Of a stretch of DNA of 64,000 nucleotides, positions 9,646 to 19,099 are shown piece after piece. The DNA is from Lysobacterales bacterium. GTDB taxonomy: Bacteria > Pseudomonadota > Gammaproteobacteria > Xanthomonadales > SZUA-5. How positions within the stretch are numbered: the first letter of the stretch is position 1; every line of letters starts with the position of its first letter. The notes beneath the pieces were generated by a model. It made no database searches. It was not told where the DNA came from and saw only the letters and a program-made list of their open reading frames with translations. Position numbers and translations under genes: made by a program. The stretch lies in the NCBI GenBank assembly GCA_022844165.1, contig JALHMH010000019.1:1-64000 (forward strand). The letters run 5' to 3'.

Positions 9646-10953
9646 ATGGGACGTTTTGTGTTCAAGCTTCCGGACATCGGCGAAGGCATCGCTGAGAGCG
9701 AGATCGCACAGTGGCGAGTGAAAGTCGGCGATGTGATCGCCGAGGACCAGCCGCTGGCCGATATGTTGACAGACAAAGCCGCGGTCGAAATTTCGTCGCC
9801 GGTGGCCGGCAGAGTGTTGGAGCTGCGCGGCAAAGAGGGCGACATGGCGCCCGTCGGTGGCCCGCTGGTGATCATTGAAGTGGAAGGCGAGGGGACGCCG
9901 GAGGCCGATGTGCCGGCGGCACCGGTGCCGGCCGCTGCGGCGGTTGTGGCCGCGCCGACGGTTGTCGCAGTGCCTGCGCAAGCCGCACCCGTCGCGATCG
10001 AGCCTGCGCCGCCCGCGCCCAGGCCCTCGGTAACGACCCACGGTTCGAACCTGCCCGGCATGCCGCGGCCGGCTGGCGAGAAGCCGCTGGCATCGCCGGC
10101 GGTGCGCACGCGCGCGCACGATCTGGGCATCGCGTTGCAGTACGTGCCGGGCAGTGGTCCAGCCGGTCAGATCACCCACGCCGATCTCGACGCGTTTATC
10201 GCCCGAGGCACGGCGCCGGTGACGGCCGCGCAGAGTGCAGGGATGGTGCCACGCACGGCCGTCGAAGCAATCAAGGTCATTGGCGTGCGGCGTAAGATCG
10301 CCGAGGCGATGCAGCGCAGCAAGCAGCGCATTCCGCACTTCGCATACGTCGAAGAAGTCGATGTCACCGAGCTGGAGAGCTTGCGTAACAAGCTCAATGC
10401 CGACTACGGCAAAGAGCGGGGCAAGTTGACCTTGCTGCCGTTCCTGGTGCGCGCATTGGCCAATGCGATCGTGCGTTTCCCGGAAGTCAATGTCACTTTC
10501 GACGACGAAGCCGGTATCGCGTACCGACACGCCGCGTTGCATGTCGGCATCGCCACGCAAACGCCGAACGGATTGGTGGTGCCGGTGGTGCGCCACGCCG
10601 AAGCGATGGACCTGTGGCAATGCAGCGGACAAATTCGTCGCCTGGCCACTGCGGCACGCGAAGGCAAAGCCAAACGCGACGAGTTGAGCGGGTCGACGTT
10701 GACTATCACCAGCCTGGGCGCGCTGGGCGGCATTGTCACGACGCCCGTGATCAACGCGCCCGAAGTGGCGATCGTGGGCGTCAACAAGATGGTCGAGCGG
10801 CCGATGGTGCGGGCAGGGCAAGTGGCGATCCGCACTATGATGAATCTGTCGTCGTGCTTCGACCATCGCATGGTCGATGGTTACAACGCGGCAGAGTTCA
10901 TCCAGGACGTACGAGCACAATTGGAGCATCCGGCGACGTTGTTTATCGGGTGA
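9646..10953 (+). CDS. bkdB: Branched-chain 2-oxoacid dehydrogenase E2 (lipoamide acyltransferase)
   Basis: 435 residues in three modules. An N-terminal lipoyl domain has the modified lysine at about position 44 (MLTDKAAVEI). An Ala/Pro/Val-rich linker leads to an E3-binding domain (about 145-185; ASPAVRTRAHDLGIAL, GSGPAGQITHADL). The C-terminal catalytic domain contains the DHRMVDG motif with His near 407. Only one lipoyl domain is present, as in bacterial Bkd E2 proteins. It transfers the branched acyl group from lipoamide to CoA. Confidence 0.93.
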   Translation: MGRFVFKLPDIGEGIAESEIAQWRVKVGDVIAEDQPLADMLTDKAAVEISSPVAGRVLELRGKEGDMAPVGGPLVIIEVEGEGTPEADVPAAPVPAAAAVVAAPTVVAVPAQAAPVAIEPAPPAPRPSVTTHGSNLPGMPRPAGEKPLASPAVRTRAHDLGIALQYVPGSGPAGQITHADLDAFIARGTAPVTAAQSAGMVPRTAVEAIKVIGVRRKIAEAMQRSKQRIPHFAYVEEVDVTELESLRNKLNADYGKERGKLTLLPFLVRALANAIVRFPEVNVTFDDEAGIAYRHAALHVGIATQTPNGLVVPVVRHAEAMDLWQCSGQIRRLATAAREGKAKRDELSGSTLTITSLGALGGIVTTPVINAPEVAIVGVNKMVERPMVRAGQVAIRTMMNLSSCFDHRMVDGYNAAEFIQDVRAQLEHPATLFIG

Positions 10954-10969
10954 TCAAAGGAAGTTTCCG

Positions 10970-12382
10970 ATGACCGAAAAAATTGAAACCGACGTGTTGG
11001 TCGTTGGCGGCGGCCCTGGTGGTTATGTCGCTGCGATTCGCGCTGGGCAGTTGGGTCTCAAGACCACTCTGGTTGAGGCTGACCGGCTCGGTGGCACGTG
11101 TTTGATTCGCGGCTGCATTCCCTCCAAAGCGATGATCCATGTTGCGGCGAAGTTCGATGAATTGAGCCACCATGTCGGCGCAGGCAAGCTCGGCATCCGC
11201 CTGCCGCAAGCGCCACAGTTCGATCTGGGTCAAGCGGTCGATTGGAAAGAGACCATCGTCGATAAACTGAATACCGGGGTTGCGGCATTGCTCAAACGCG
11301 CCAAAGTCCGCGTGGTGTTGGGTAAGGCAGTGTTTTCCGATGCGAAAAACTGCATCGCGAGCACCGCAAACGGCGAGGTTGCGATCAATGCCAAACACGT
11401 GATTTTGGCCACCGGCTCCATCGTTGCCGGGCTACCCTCGATCCCCTACGGCGAACACGTGTGGTCGTCCACCGAAGCGTTACTGCAGCGCGATGTGCCG
11501 AAACGCCTGGCCGTGATCGGCGCGGGTTACATCGGGCTTGAGCTCGGTATGGCCTACGCGCGCATGGGCAGCCAGCTGGTGTTCGTCGAAGCATTGGATC
11601 GCATCCTCACCCTGTTCGATCGTGGCCTGACCAAGCCGGTCGAAAACTGGCTCAAACAACGCCACATCGATGTGCATTTGAATACCCGCGCGCAGGCGTT
11701 GATCGATGGGCCCGATGGGCGCGCGCTAGAGGTCAAAACCACCGATGGCACACTGAGCCGTCTTTACTGTGACAAGGTTCTGATTGCGGTCGGGCGCAAA
11801 CCGGCGACGCAAGGATTTGGCCTGGAACGTATGGCCGTCGACATGGAAGGTCCATTTGTCAAAGTCGATGCGCAGTGCCGCACTTCGATGCGCGGTGTGT
11901 TTGCGATTGGCGATCTGGTCGGTGAGCCGATGCTGGCGCACAAAGCATCGGCGCAGGGCGAAATGGTGGCCGAGATCATCGCCGGGCATCGACGCGCATT
12001 TGCACCGGTGGCCATTCCAGCCGTGTGTTTCACCGAACCGGAACTGGTGGGTGTGGGCCTGACCCCGGACGACGCGAAGGCACAGGGCATCGATATCATC
12101 GTTGGTCAGTTTCCATTTGCCGCGAATGGCCGTTCGCTGGCAATGCAGGCAGGCGCCGACGGCGGATTTGTGCGGATCACGGCGCGTGCCGATAACCATC
12201 TGGTTCTGGGCATTCACGCAGTGGGTGCGCATGTGTCGGAACTGTCGGGCGAGTACGCGCTGGCGCTCGAAATGGGCGCGCGGCTTGAAGATCTGTCCGG
12301 GACCATCCACGCGCATCCGACGATGAGCGAAACCCTGCCGGAAGCCGCACTCGCAGCGTTGGGACACGCGATACATAGTTGA
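10970..12382 (+). CDS. lpd: Dihydrolipoyl dehydrogenase (E3)
   Basis: FAD flavoprotein that reoxidises the lipoyl group. The N-terminal DVLVVGGGPGGYVAAIRAGQ binds FAD, the redox disulfide is Cys44-Cys49 (GGTCLIRGCIPSKA), the NAD motif is VIGAGYIGLELG, and the C-terminal HAHPTMSETL carries the catalytic His. Length 470 residues. The start at 10970, 16 bp after bkdB, is preceded by AAAGGAAG. As the last member of the bkd set it is probably dedicated to that complex (LpdV type). The next gene, fabG, begins only 55 bp downstream. Confidence 0.93.
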   Translation: MTEKIETDVLVVGGGPGGYVAAIRAGQLGLKTTLVEADRLGGTCLIRGCIPSKAMIHVAAKFDELSHHVGAGKLGIRLPQAPQFDLGQAVDWKETIVDKLNTGVAALLKRAKVRVVLGKAVFSDAKNCIASTANGEVAINAKHVILATGSIVAGLPSIPYGEHVWSSTEALLQRDVPKRLAVIGAGYIGLELGMAYARMGSQLVFVEALDRILTLFDRGLTKPVENWLKQRHIDVHLNTRAQALIDGPDGRALEVKTTDGTLSRLYCDKVLIAVGRKPATQGFGLERMAVDMEGPFVKVDAQCRTSMRGVFAIGDLVGEPMLAHKASAQGEMVAEIIAGHRRAFAPVAIPAVCFTEPELVGVGLTPDDAKAQGIDIIVGQFPFAANGRSLAMQAGADGGFVRITARADNHLVLGIHAVGAHVSELSGEYALALEMGARLEDLSGTIHAHPTMSETLPEAALAALGHAIHS

Positions 12383-12437
12383 GGTTTCAAGGCTATTGCA
12401 GCTTAATTCGCGATCTTCATCGGAGGTTTCCAACGTC

Positions 12438-13169
12438 ATGCAAGAGCTCCCTGTTGCCCTCGTTTCTGGCGCCAGTCGCGGTATTGGGGCTGCGATTGCC
12501 GCAGAGCTGGTCGCCAGCGGTTTTTTTGTGATCGGCACGGCGACCAGCGAAGTCGGCGCGTCAGGCATCGGCCAACAATTGGGCGAGCGTGGTACCGGTA
12601 GAGTTCTCGATGTCAGCGACCCGGCATCGATCGACGCGTTGATCGCCACCATCGAAACCGAATTCGGTCCGATTCGCGTGCTGGTCAACAATGCCGGGAT
12701 CACCAAGGATCAGTTGCTGTTGCGAATGAAGGACGAGGACTTCACGCAAGTCATCAACACAAATTTGACCAGTGTGTTTCGCATGAGCAAAGCGGTGCTG
12801 AAACGCATGTTGCGCGAACGTCAGGGACGCATCATCAATATCGCTTCGGTGATCGCGCTGACCGGTAACGCCGGGCAAGCGAACTATGCGGCAGCCAAGG
12901 CTGGAATCATCGGGTTCACCAAGTCTTTGGCACGTGAGGTGGGATCGCGCGGGATCACCGCAAACGTCGTAGCACCCGGATTTATCGACACCGCCATGAC
13001 CCGATCGCTGCCGCAGACGCAGCGCGACGCGATGTTGGCCGATATTCCGCTGGCGCGCCTCGGCGAGCCTGCCGACATCGCCAAGGCCGTGGCGTTCCTC
13101 GCTTCGCCAGCGGCCGCGTACATCACCGGCGAGACTTTGCACGTCAATGGCGGGATGTTCATGCCCTGA
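12438..13169 (+). CDS. fabG: 3-oxoacyl-ACP reductase FabG
   Basis: Short-chain dehydrogenase of 243 residues that reduces 3-oxoacyl-ACP with NADPH in fatty acid elongation. It shows [14 protein letters not shown] (cofactor loop), [15 protein letters not shown], the catalytic Ser/Tyr/Lys in [10 protein letters not shown] and ANYAAAKAG, and the PGFIDTAMT lid. The start at 12438 follows CGGAGG. In most gammaproteobacteria fabG is preceded by plsX-fabH-fabD; here those genes are absent and the bkd operon occupies that position. acpP and fabF follow in the normal order. Confidence 0.93.
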   Translation: MQELPVALVSGASRGIGAAIAAELVASGFFVIGTATSEVGASGIGQQLGERGTGRVLDVSDPASIDALIATIETEFGPIRVLVNNAGITKDQLLLRMKDEDFTQVINTNLTSVFRMSKAVLKRMLRERQGRIINIASVIALTGNAGQANYAAAKAGIIGFTKSLAREVGSRGITANVVAPGFIDTAMTRSLPQTQRDAMLADIPLARLGEPADIAKAVAFLASPAAAYITGETLHVNGGMFMP

Positions 13170-13279
13170 GGCCCGCGTGGAAGGTGATTCGAACGGCTCC
13201 AAAGCGAGCAGCAACCAACATTCTTCAAGAACCCGTATCATCCCGGTGTTCCGTTGTCCTACACGTATCGAGGAGTCCT

Positions 13280-13519
13280 ATGAGCAGCATCGAAGAGCGC
13301 GTCAAGAAAATCGTTGTCGACCGTCTTGGCGTCAAAGAAGAAGATGTAAAGCCGAATTCGTCGTTCGTCGATGACCTCGGTGCTGACTCGCTGGACACAG
13401 TGGAGCTGGTCATGGCGCTCGAAGAAGAATTTGAGTGCGAAATTCCGGACGAAGAGGCGGAGAAGATCACGTCGGTGCAGCAGGCGATCGACTACGTCAA
13501 GGCAAACGTTCGGGCCTGA
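13280..13519 (+). CDS. acpP: Acyl carrier protein
   Basis: A 79-residue acidic protein with the phosphopantetheine attachment site DSL at Ser37 ([21 protein letters not shown]). It is nearly canonical AcpP in length and sequence. An AGGAG ribosome binding site lies at 13271-13275, 4 nt before the ATG. It carries the growing acyl chain for FabG, FabF and the acyltransferases. It is followed by a short G/C hairpin and a 185-bp gap before fabF. Confidence 0.96.
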   Translation: MSSIEERVKKIVVDRLGVKEEDVKPNSSFVDDLGADSLDTVELVMALEEEFECEIPDEEAEKITSVQQAIDYVKANVRA

Positions 13520-13525
13520 TGTACG

Positions 13526-13540
13526 CCCCGCGGCGCGGGG
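13526..13540 (+). terminator. G/C hairpin after acpP (partial terminator or mRNA stabiliser)
   Basis: CCCCGC pairs with GCGGGG around GGC, starting 6 nt after the acpP stop codon. There is no uninterrupted T tract downstream (GTAGGTTTCG), so it is more likely a 3'-end stabiliser or partial terminator than a strong one. That would help raise acpP mRNA above its neighbours. The rest of the gap to fabF (13541-13704) shows no supported feature. Confidence 0.35.
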
Positions 13541-13704
13541 GTAGGTTTCGATGCTGTCGCCATCGGCGCAGTGCCGATACGATTGGCCCGGTGGCGATGC
13601 TGCTGGGCAAGCTGGATGGCAAGTGTGTTGGTAGACGGCCAACAAAGTCGGGCTCCTGTTAACGATGGGCCTGGCCCTGCTCAAACAAGCTTGGGAGTGA
13701 GCAT

Positions 13705-14943
13705 ATGCAAAGCGCTCGTCGCGTTGTCGTGACCGGCCTCGGGATCGTTTCGCCCATCGGTCATCGTATCGAAGACGCCTGGGACAATCTGGTCAATGGC
13801 CGGAGCGGAATCGGGCCGATCACGCATTTTGACGCGGCTAACTTTGCGACGAAATTTGCCGGGCAGGTCCGCGATTTCGACGTCACCAAATGGGTGCCGA
13901 TGAAAGATGCGCGGCGCATGGACCCGTTCATTCACTACGGGATTGCCGCCGGCATCGAGGCGGTGCGCGACGCCGGATTTGATCAGGTGCCGGAGCATCT
14001 GAGTCCACGATTCGGTGCGGCCATCGCGGCGGGGATCGGCGGTATTTCCACGATCGAGAACACAACGCTCGCATGGCACAACGGCGGGCCGCGAAAAATC
14101 TCGCCGTTCTTTGTGCCGGGGACGATCATCAATATGGTCGCGGGTCACCTGGCGATCCTATTGGGATTGCGCGGCCCGAATCTATCGATTGTGACCGCCT
14201 GCACCACGGCCACGCACAACATCGGCGTGGCCGCCAGGTTGATCGCTTACGGCGATGCCGATCTGATGCTCACCGGTGGCGCCGAACATGCAACGACGCC
14301 AACCGCCATCGGCGGCTTTGCGATGGCACGCGCGCTCAGCGAACGCAACGACGATCCGACGGCCGCGAGCCGGCCGTGGGATCAAGATCGCGACGGCTTC
14401 GTACTGAGCGACGGCGCTGGTGCGTTGCTGCTGGAGGAGTACGAACACGCCAAAGCGCGCGGTGCGAAGATCTATGCCGAGATTGCAGGATTCGGCATGA
14501 GCGATGACGCACACCACATGACTGCGCCGCCCGAGGACGGTAGCGGCGCCGCAGCATCGATGAGTGCTGCGATGCGCGATGCCAACGTCAGCGCCGATCA
14601 GGTGCAATACGTGAATGCACACGCGACGTCGACGCCGCTCGGAGATCGTGCCGAACTGGTCGCAATTCGGCGAGCTTTCGGCAACGCAAAGCCGCTGGTT
14701 AGTTCCACCAAGTCGGTCACCGGCCACTTGCTTGGGGCAGCAGGCGCCGTGGAGGCGATTTTCAGCGTTCTGGCGATCAAGTACGGCGTCGTGCCGGCGA
14801 CCATCAACCTGCACAAACCGGACGATGGCATCGAGTTCGATCTGGTGCCGAATACGTCGCGCGATATGCCTCTGGACATTGTAATGTCGAACTCCTTCGG
14901 TTTCGGGGGAACCAACGGGACGCTGGTGTTCAAGCGCGCCTGA
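13705..14943 (+). CDS. fabF: 3-oxoacyl-ACP synthase II
   Basis: Elongating condensing enzyme of 412 residues. The catalytic Cys is at about 166 in [12 protein letters not shown]. The two catalytic histidines are in [11 protein letters not shown] and the [11 protein letters not shown] segment, and the C-terminal [15 protein letters not shown] is typical. The start has a GGGAG ribosome binding site at 13693-13697. It condenses malonyl-ACP with acyl-ACP. A T-rich hairpin separates it from pabB. Confidence 0.95.
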   Translation: MQSARRVVVTGLGIVSPIGHRIEDAWDNLVNGRSGIGPITHFDAANFATKFAGQVRDFDVTKWVPMKDARRMDPFIHYGIAAGIEAVRDAGFDQVPEHLSPRFGAAIAAGIGGISTIENTTLAWHNGGPRKISPFFVPGTIINMVAGHLAILLGLRGPNLSIVTACTTATHNIGVAARLIAYGDADLMLTGGAEHATTPTAIGGFAMARALSERNDDPTAASRPWDQDRDGFVLSDGAGALLLEEYEHAKARGAKIYAEIAGFGMSDDAHHMTAPPEDGSGAAASMSAAMRDANVSADQVQYVNAHATSTPLGDRAELVAIRRAFGNAKPLVSSTKSVTGHLLGAAGAVEAIFSVLAIKYGVVPATINLHKPDDGIEFDLVPNTSRDMPLDIVMSNSFGFGGTNGTLVFKRA

Positions 14944-14959
14944 GCTCCAGCGCGACGGC

Positions 14960-14985
14960 GAATCGCGGCTTCGTGCGATTCTTTT
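14960..14985 (+). terminator. Rho-independent terminator or attenuator between fabF and pabB
   Basis: GAATCGC (14960-14966) pairs with GCGATTC (14975-14981) around an 8-nt loop and is followed by TTTT (14982-14985). The stem is only 7 bp and not very G/C-rich, and the pabB start lies 14 bp downstream. Read-through is therefore likely and the element may only lower pabB expression relative to fabF. Confidence 0.45.
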
Positions 14986-14998
14986 GAGGGGTTGAACA

Positions 14999-16303
14999 TT
15001 GAGTTTACGCTCACGTCTTGACCGCCGCGCACAGATTGCCGCCACTCGTACGGCGCTGGGAGACCGGGCAGCTGTGTGGTTGCACAGCGCTGCCGAAGGT
15101 CCAAACAGTGCGCTTGATGTATTGCCGATCGTTGCGGCGCCTTTGGTGGTCCCCTATCCGGATTCGCCGCAGTATGGCGAAAAGCTCGCCGCACTGGTTT
15201 CCGCACTCAAACAGATGCGCGTGGGTCATGCCACCGGTCCTGTTCAGCCATTCGCGCGCGGGTGGGTGCTCTATCTGGCCTACGATTTTGCCAGCGTGTT
15301 CGAGGCCAGCGTGCCGATGCGAAAGCCACCCGGCACCGAACCGCTGGCCGTACTTTGGCGTGCGGATGAAGCATTGAGCTGGAACCAGGATTCGGCCGAA
15401 TTCCACTTGGCGGTTGGCGTACCCGAATCTGCTGTACGTGAGCAAATAGCCGGGTCCGTCAGCGAGGTGCATCCGATGCACTTCGCGATCGCCGAAGACG
15501 ATCCGCGCGTATTCACAGACGGCGTCGAACGTGTGCTGGAGTACCTGCACGCCGGCGACGTCTTTCAAGTGAATCTGTCACGAGCGTGGACCGCTCAGAG
15601 CGATTCAGCAATTGACCCGGCCACACTTTTCGAACGTCTGAGCGATCGCAATCCGGCGCAATTTGCGGCGCTGATGAGCGTGGGCGATTTTCACCTGCTG
15701 TCGTCATCACCCGAGCGCCTGGTACGCATCGAAGGCGCACAGATATCGACGCGACCCATCGCCGGTACGCGGCGGCGCAGCGAAAATCCCGGCGAAGACC
15801 AGCAACTGCGCAGTGAGTTGAACGTCGATCCGAAAGAGCGCGCCGAGCACATCATGCTGATCGATCTGGAGCGCAACGATCTTGGACGTGTCTGCGAAGC
15901 CGGGAGTGTGGTGGTCGACGAGTTGGGGGTGATCGAAAGCTACGCGCATGTTCACCATCTGGTCTCGAACGTGCGTGGCACACTGCGAAGCGGCGCCAGC
16001 GCCTTCGACGTGCTGCGAGCGCTGTTCCCAGGTGGCACGATTACCGGATGCCCTAAAGTGCGCTGCATGCAAATCATCGGCGAGTTGGAAGGGCAAGGTC
16101 GCGGCGCCTACACCGGCTCCCTGGGTTACATCGGCGACGACGGCAACATGGATATGAACATTCTAATCCGCACCTTGACGGTCGAGGGCAAATGCGTGCG
16201 CGTGCGGGCCGGCGCGGGCATCGTCGCCGACTCGAATCCGTTTCGCGAGCTTGAAGAGACGCGCGCCAAAGCCAAGGGCATGCTCCGGGCATTGGCACCA
16301 TGA
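14999..16303 (+). CDS. pabB: Aminodeoxychorismate synthase component I (PabB)
   Basis: Chorismate-using enzyme of 434 residues for p-aminobenzoate and folate. The C-terminal half carries the family blocks: HAGDVFQVNLSRAW, HLLSSSPERLV, RPIAGTRRR, DPKERAEHIMLIDLERNDLGRVC, GTITGCPKVR and GAYTGSLGYIG. The start is a TTG at 14999 with GAGGGG 7 nt before it. The motif is PIAGT, as in anthranilate synthase, instead of the PIKGT with the nucleophilic Lys of E. coli PabB. The overlap with pabC argues for PabB rather than TrpE. No pabA is in the window. Confidence 0.85.
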   Translation: MSLRSRLDRRAQIAATRTALGDRAAVWLHSAAEGPNSALDVLPIVAAPLVVPYPDSPQYGEKLAALVSALKQMRVGHATGPVQPFARGWVLYLAYDFASVFEASVPMRKPPGTEPLAVLWRADEALSWNQDSAEFHLAVGVPESAVREQIAGSVSEVHPMHFAIAEDDPRVFTDGVERVLEYLHAGDVFQVNLSRAWTAQSDSAIDPATLFERLSDRNPAQFAALMSVGDFHLLSSSPERLVRIEGAQISTRPIAGTRRRSENPGEDQQLRSELNVDPKERAEHIMLIDLERNDLGRVCEAGSVVVDELGVIESYAHVHHLVSNVRGTLRSGASAFDVLRALFPGGTITGCPKVRCMQIIGELEGQGRGAYTGSLGYIGDDGNMDMNILIRTLTVEGKCVRVRAGAGIVADSNPFRELEETRAKAKGMLRALAP

Positions 16304-17037
16304 GCATCCGTTTCGACCGCGCTTTGCACTATGGCGACGGACTGTTCGAGACCCTGCGTACCGTTCGCGGCCGCGCGCCGTTGTTCGATTTTCACTATGA
16401 GCGACTGTGCCTGGGCGCCGACCGTCTGGGTCTGCCCAAGCCAGGTGCTGTGGCGCTCCGCCGGCGAATTGCGCGCGCGCACGGCGAGGCGATCGTCAAA
16501 CTGATATACAGCGCGGGAGAGAGTCCACGCGGTTATGCGCGCGGTGCTGCTGAACCTGTCTGGCACCGGTTCGTTGGGCCATACGTTCCGGGTCCGTTGC
16601 AACTCCGAGCGAAGCGCTGCGTTGTACAGCTGGCCTGGCAGCCGCGGCTGGCAGGCATCAAACATCTGAATCGTTTGGAGCAAGTGTTGGCTCGTGTCGA
16701 AGTTGGCAGCGAATGGGACGAGGGATTGATGTTCAACGAACGGGGTTTGCCACAATGCGGTATCAGCAATAACGTGCTGCTGCATGTCGATGGCCAGTGG
16801 GTCACGCCGCGTGTCGCCGGAGCCGGTGTCGCAGGCGTTGCTCGGCGCTGGCTGATGGAGCGGTATGCCGTGATCGAACGCGACGTCGATGCCGATGAGC
16901 TGGCGCGCTGTGCTGGCATCGCGATGTGCAACGCCTTGCATGGGCCGCGCGCGGTGATTTCGCTTGATGAACGATCCCTTCCTGAGCATCCAGACATCGC
17001 GATGTGGCGCCAATATTGGACGGCGCTGTTCGCATGA
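16300..17037 (+). CDS. pabC: 4-amino-4-deoxychorismate lyase
   Basis: PLP enzyme (fold type IV) of 245 residues that releases pyruvate from aminodeoxychorismate to give p-aminobenzoate. ALHYGDGLFETLRTVRG is the usual N-terminal motif, the PLP lysine is in AGIKHLNRLEQVLAR, and GLPQCGISNNVLL with TPRVAGAGVAGVARR forms the C-terminal signature. The start overlaps the pabB stop (ATGA), consistent with coupling of the two consecutive enzymes. Confidence 0.9.
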   Translation: MSIRFDRALHYGDGLFETLRTVRGRAPLFDFHYERLCLGADRLGLPKPGAVALRRRIARAHGEAIVKLIYSAGESPRGYARGAAEPVWHRFVGPYVPGPLQLRAKRCVVQLAWQPRLAGIKHLNRLEQVLARVEVGSEWDEGLMFNERGLPQCGISNNVLLHVDGQWVTPRVAGAGVAGVARRWLMERYAVIERDVDADELARCAGIAMCNALHGPRAVISLDERSLPEHPDIAMWRQYWTALFA

Positions 17038-18047
17038 AACAAGCCGGCCGAGTTCGTTGGGTGTTGCTGTTGGCGTTGACCGCAGGGGCGTTATCCGCTG
17101 CTGGATTCTGGGCGTGGCGCGAGTATCAGCGTTTTGCGCTGAGCACATTGCGCGGATCGGATTCGATCGTGATCCTCAAGCGCGGCGAGTCGCTGCAGTC
17201 GTTCGTTGCGCAACTGAACGACCGAGGGGTCAGCACAGCGCCTGCCTGGCAATGGCGGCTGCTCGCGCAACAAATGCAAGTCGCGCAAAAACTTCAGGCG
17301 GGCGAATATCGCATTGGCAACAACGCAACGCCGCGCTCGTTGTTGCAGGCAGTGGCTGACGGCAGGGTCGTGCAATACCGGTTTACGATTCTGGAGGGCA
17401 CCCGTTTTCGCGATCTGCGCGTTGCACTGGCAAACACGCCCGAACTGGAATCGACATTGACCGGTTTGGCGGAGAGTGACGTGCTGGTCCGCGTGGGCGC
17501 TCACGAGACACATGCCGAAGGCTTGTTTCTGCCGGATACTTACTTCTTCCCGCGCGGCTTTTCCGATCTGGATCTACTCAAGCGAGCTTACTGGGCGCAG
17601 AAAAAGATCCTCGAGCAGCTTTGGGAAAAGCGCCAGGATGGATTGCCGCTATCCGATCCGTACGATGCTGTGATCCTGGCATCGGTCATCGAAAAGGAAA
17701 CCGGCCAGGCCGTCGAACGTCCGTTGATTGCTGGCGTATTCGTCAATCGGTTGCGACAGGGCTGGCGTCTGCAAACCGATCCGACGGTGATCTATGGCCT
17801 CGGCGACGTTTTCGATGGCAACCTCAAACGAGTGCACCTCGAAACCGACACGCCATACAACACCTACACGCGCTTTGGTTTGCCGCCAACCCCTATCGCT
17901 TTGCCGTCGCGTGCTGCGCTGGAAGCTGCCCTGGATCCACAGTCGACGGAGGCCATGTTCTTTGTCGCAAAGGGCGATGGCAGTCATCAGTTTTCGCGTA
18001 CCTTGGAAGAGCACAATCGCGCCGTGCGGGAGTATCAGTTGCGATGA
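17034..18047 (+). CDS. mltG: Endolytic murein transglycosylase MltG (YceG)
   Basis: An inner-membrane anchor (about 9-27) is followed by a LysM-like region and the YceG catalytic domain. The catalytic glutamate is at about 220 in ILASVIEKETG; LFLPDTYFFPRG and LQTDPTVIYGLG are also conserved. It cleaves nascent peptidoglycan in the periplasm and is thought to end glycan strands. The start overlaps pabC (ATGA). In most relatives tmk follows mltG; here the next gene is holB. Confidence 0.93.
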   Translation: MKQAGRVRWVLLLALTAGALSAAGFWAWREYQRFALSTLRGSDSIVILKRGESLQSFVAQLNDRGVSTAPAWQWRLLAQQMQVAQKLQAGEYRIGNNATPRSLLQAVADGRVVQYRFTILEGTRFRDLRVALANTPELESTLTGLAESDVLVRVGAHETHAEGLFLPDTYFFPRGFSDLDLLKRAYWAQKKILEQLWEKRQDGLPLSDPYDAVILASVIEKETGQAVERPLIAGVFVNRLRQGWRLQTDPTVIYGLGDVFDGNLKRVHLETDTPYNTYTRFGLPPTPIALPSRAALEAALDPQSTEAMFFVAKGDGSHQFSRTLEEHNRAVREYQLR

Positions 18048-18138
18048 ATGATCCGACGCGACAGCGGGTCAGTTTGCAGTATCCGCGGCCGTGGGGGACA
18101 GCGACTGCCGGCCCACGCGGGATTCTGAGGGACCAGCT

Positions 18139-19098
18139 ATGGCAATAGCTCCATGGCACGAGCAGGCCTGGGCGCAGTTTGTCGGCGCACGCGCATCGAA
18201 TCGCCTGGCCCATGGGCTGGCGATCACGGCGCCGGGCGATTTCTTCAAGCTTGAATTCGCAACCATGCTGGGTCAGGCGATGCTGTGCAGGTCGCCATTG
18301 AGCGATGGACGTGCATGCGGAACATGCCGCGATTGCATTTTGCTTGCGAGCGGCTCGCATCCGGATTGGATTGCGGTGTCGCCCGAGGACTCGGCCTACA
18401 TCAGGATCGACCAGATTCGCGACGTGTCGGCGCGGCTCGCGCAACGTCCGCAAATCGGTGTGCGGCAAGTCGTGCTCCTGCATCCGGCCGATCGAATGAA
18501 TGTTGCGGCGGCTAACGCGCTCTTGAAGACGCTGGAAGAACCAACGCCGGATTCTTATTTGATTCTGTGCAGCGAGCGCCATGAGCGTTTGCCGGCGACG
18601 ATTCGCTCACGATGCCAGACATTGGCAATCAAACCCAATCTCGATGATCGATGGGGCAGGGCACTCGCGGAACGCGCAGAGGTCTCTCTTGATGCAGCAA
18701 TCACAGCGTTGCAGATGGCGGGTAACGATCCTCAAGCGGCTCTCGCTGTCGCGGCGCCGGATGAGCTTGCCGCGCGGGCCAGTCTGGCCAAGTCGCTGCT
18801 GTCGCTGGCGAATGGGCGGACGGAGCCGTCTGTCGTTAGCGCTTCGGCAGGTAAAGAGGTGGCTTTGTGGTTGGAGCGCTTCGCAGCGCTTTTACGCTTG
18901 TCGGTGCGTAGCGTTTCGCTCAAATCGCCCTTTGAGGAGCTGCGCGACTTGACTTCGCGCCTGGAAATGTCGAGGCTCTTCGCGCTGCAACGCGAACAAG
19001 GACGGATTCGTGCGCTGCTCGGCAGCGGGCTTCGCGAGGATCTGATGCTGTACGAGTTGTGCTGTCAATGGCGCGACGCCGCACGAGGAACCAGATGA
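18139..19098 (+). CDS. holB: DNA polymerase III subunit delta'
   Basis: Clamp-loader subunit of 319 residues. The four-cysteine zinc module CRSPLSDGRACGTCRDC is present, followed by IDQIRDVSARLAQRPQIG, NAANALLKTLEEP-type sequence (AAANALLKTLEEPTPDSYLIL) and the arginine-finger motif TIRSRCQTL. The P-loop region is degenerate (ITAPGDFFKLEFA), as expected for delta', which does not hydrolyse ATP. The ATG at 18139 has GAGGGA upstream. No tmk lies between mltG and holB; the 91-bp gap has no coding potential that I can see. Confidence 0.9.
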   Translation: MAIAPWHEQAWAQFVGARASNRLAHGLAITAPGDFFKLEFATMLGQAMLCRSPLSDGRACGTCRDCILLASGSHPDWIAVSPEDSAYIRIDQIRDVSARLAQRPQIGVRQVVLLHPADRMNVAAANALLKTLEEPTPDSYLILCSERHERLPATIRSRCQTLAIKPNLDDRWGRALAERAEVSLDAAITALQMAGNDPQAALAVAAPDELAARASLAKSLLSLANGRTEPSVVSASAGKEVALWLERFAALLRLSVRSVSLKSPFEELRDLTSRLEMSRLFALQREQGRIRALLGSGLREDLMLYELCCQWRDAARGTR

Positions 19099-19099
19099 A

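Noticed and set aside
9610..10929. 439-codon open frame antisense to bkdB
   Set aside because: It mirrors the E2 gene, whose motifs are unmistakable; composition is His/Arg-rich and there is no ribosome binding site. GC-rich codon use keeps this frame open.
13520..13704. Possible small gene between acpP and fabF
   Set aside because: Frames here are out-of-frame extensions of acpP without a start context; only a hairpin is supported.
14999..16303. Anthranilate synthase component I (TrpE) as the name of this gene
   Set aside because: Despite the PIAGT motif, the 4-bp overlap with pabC and the shorter N-terminal domain favour PabB; no trp genes are near.
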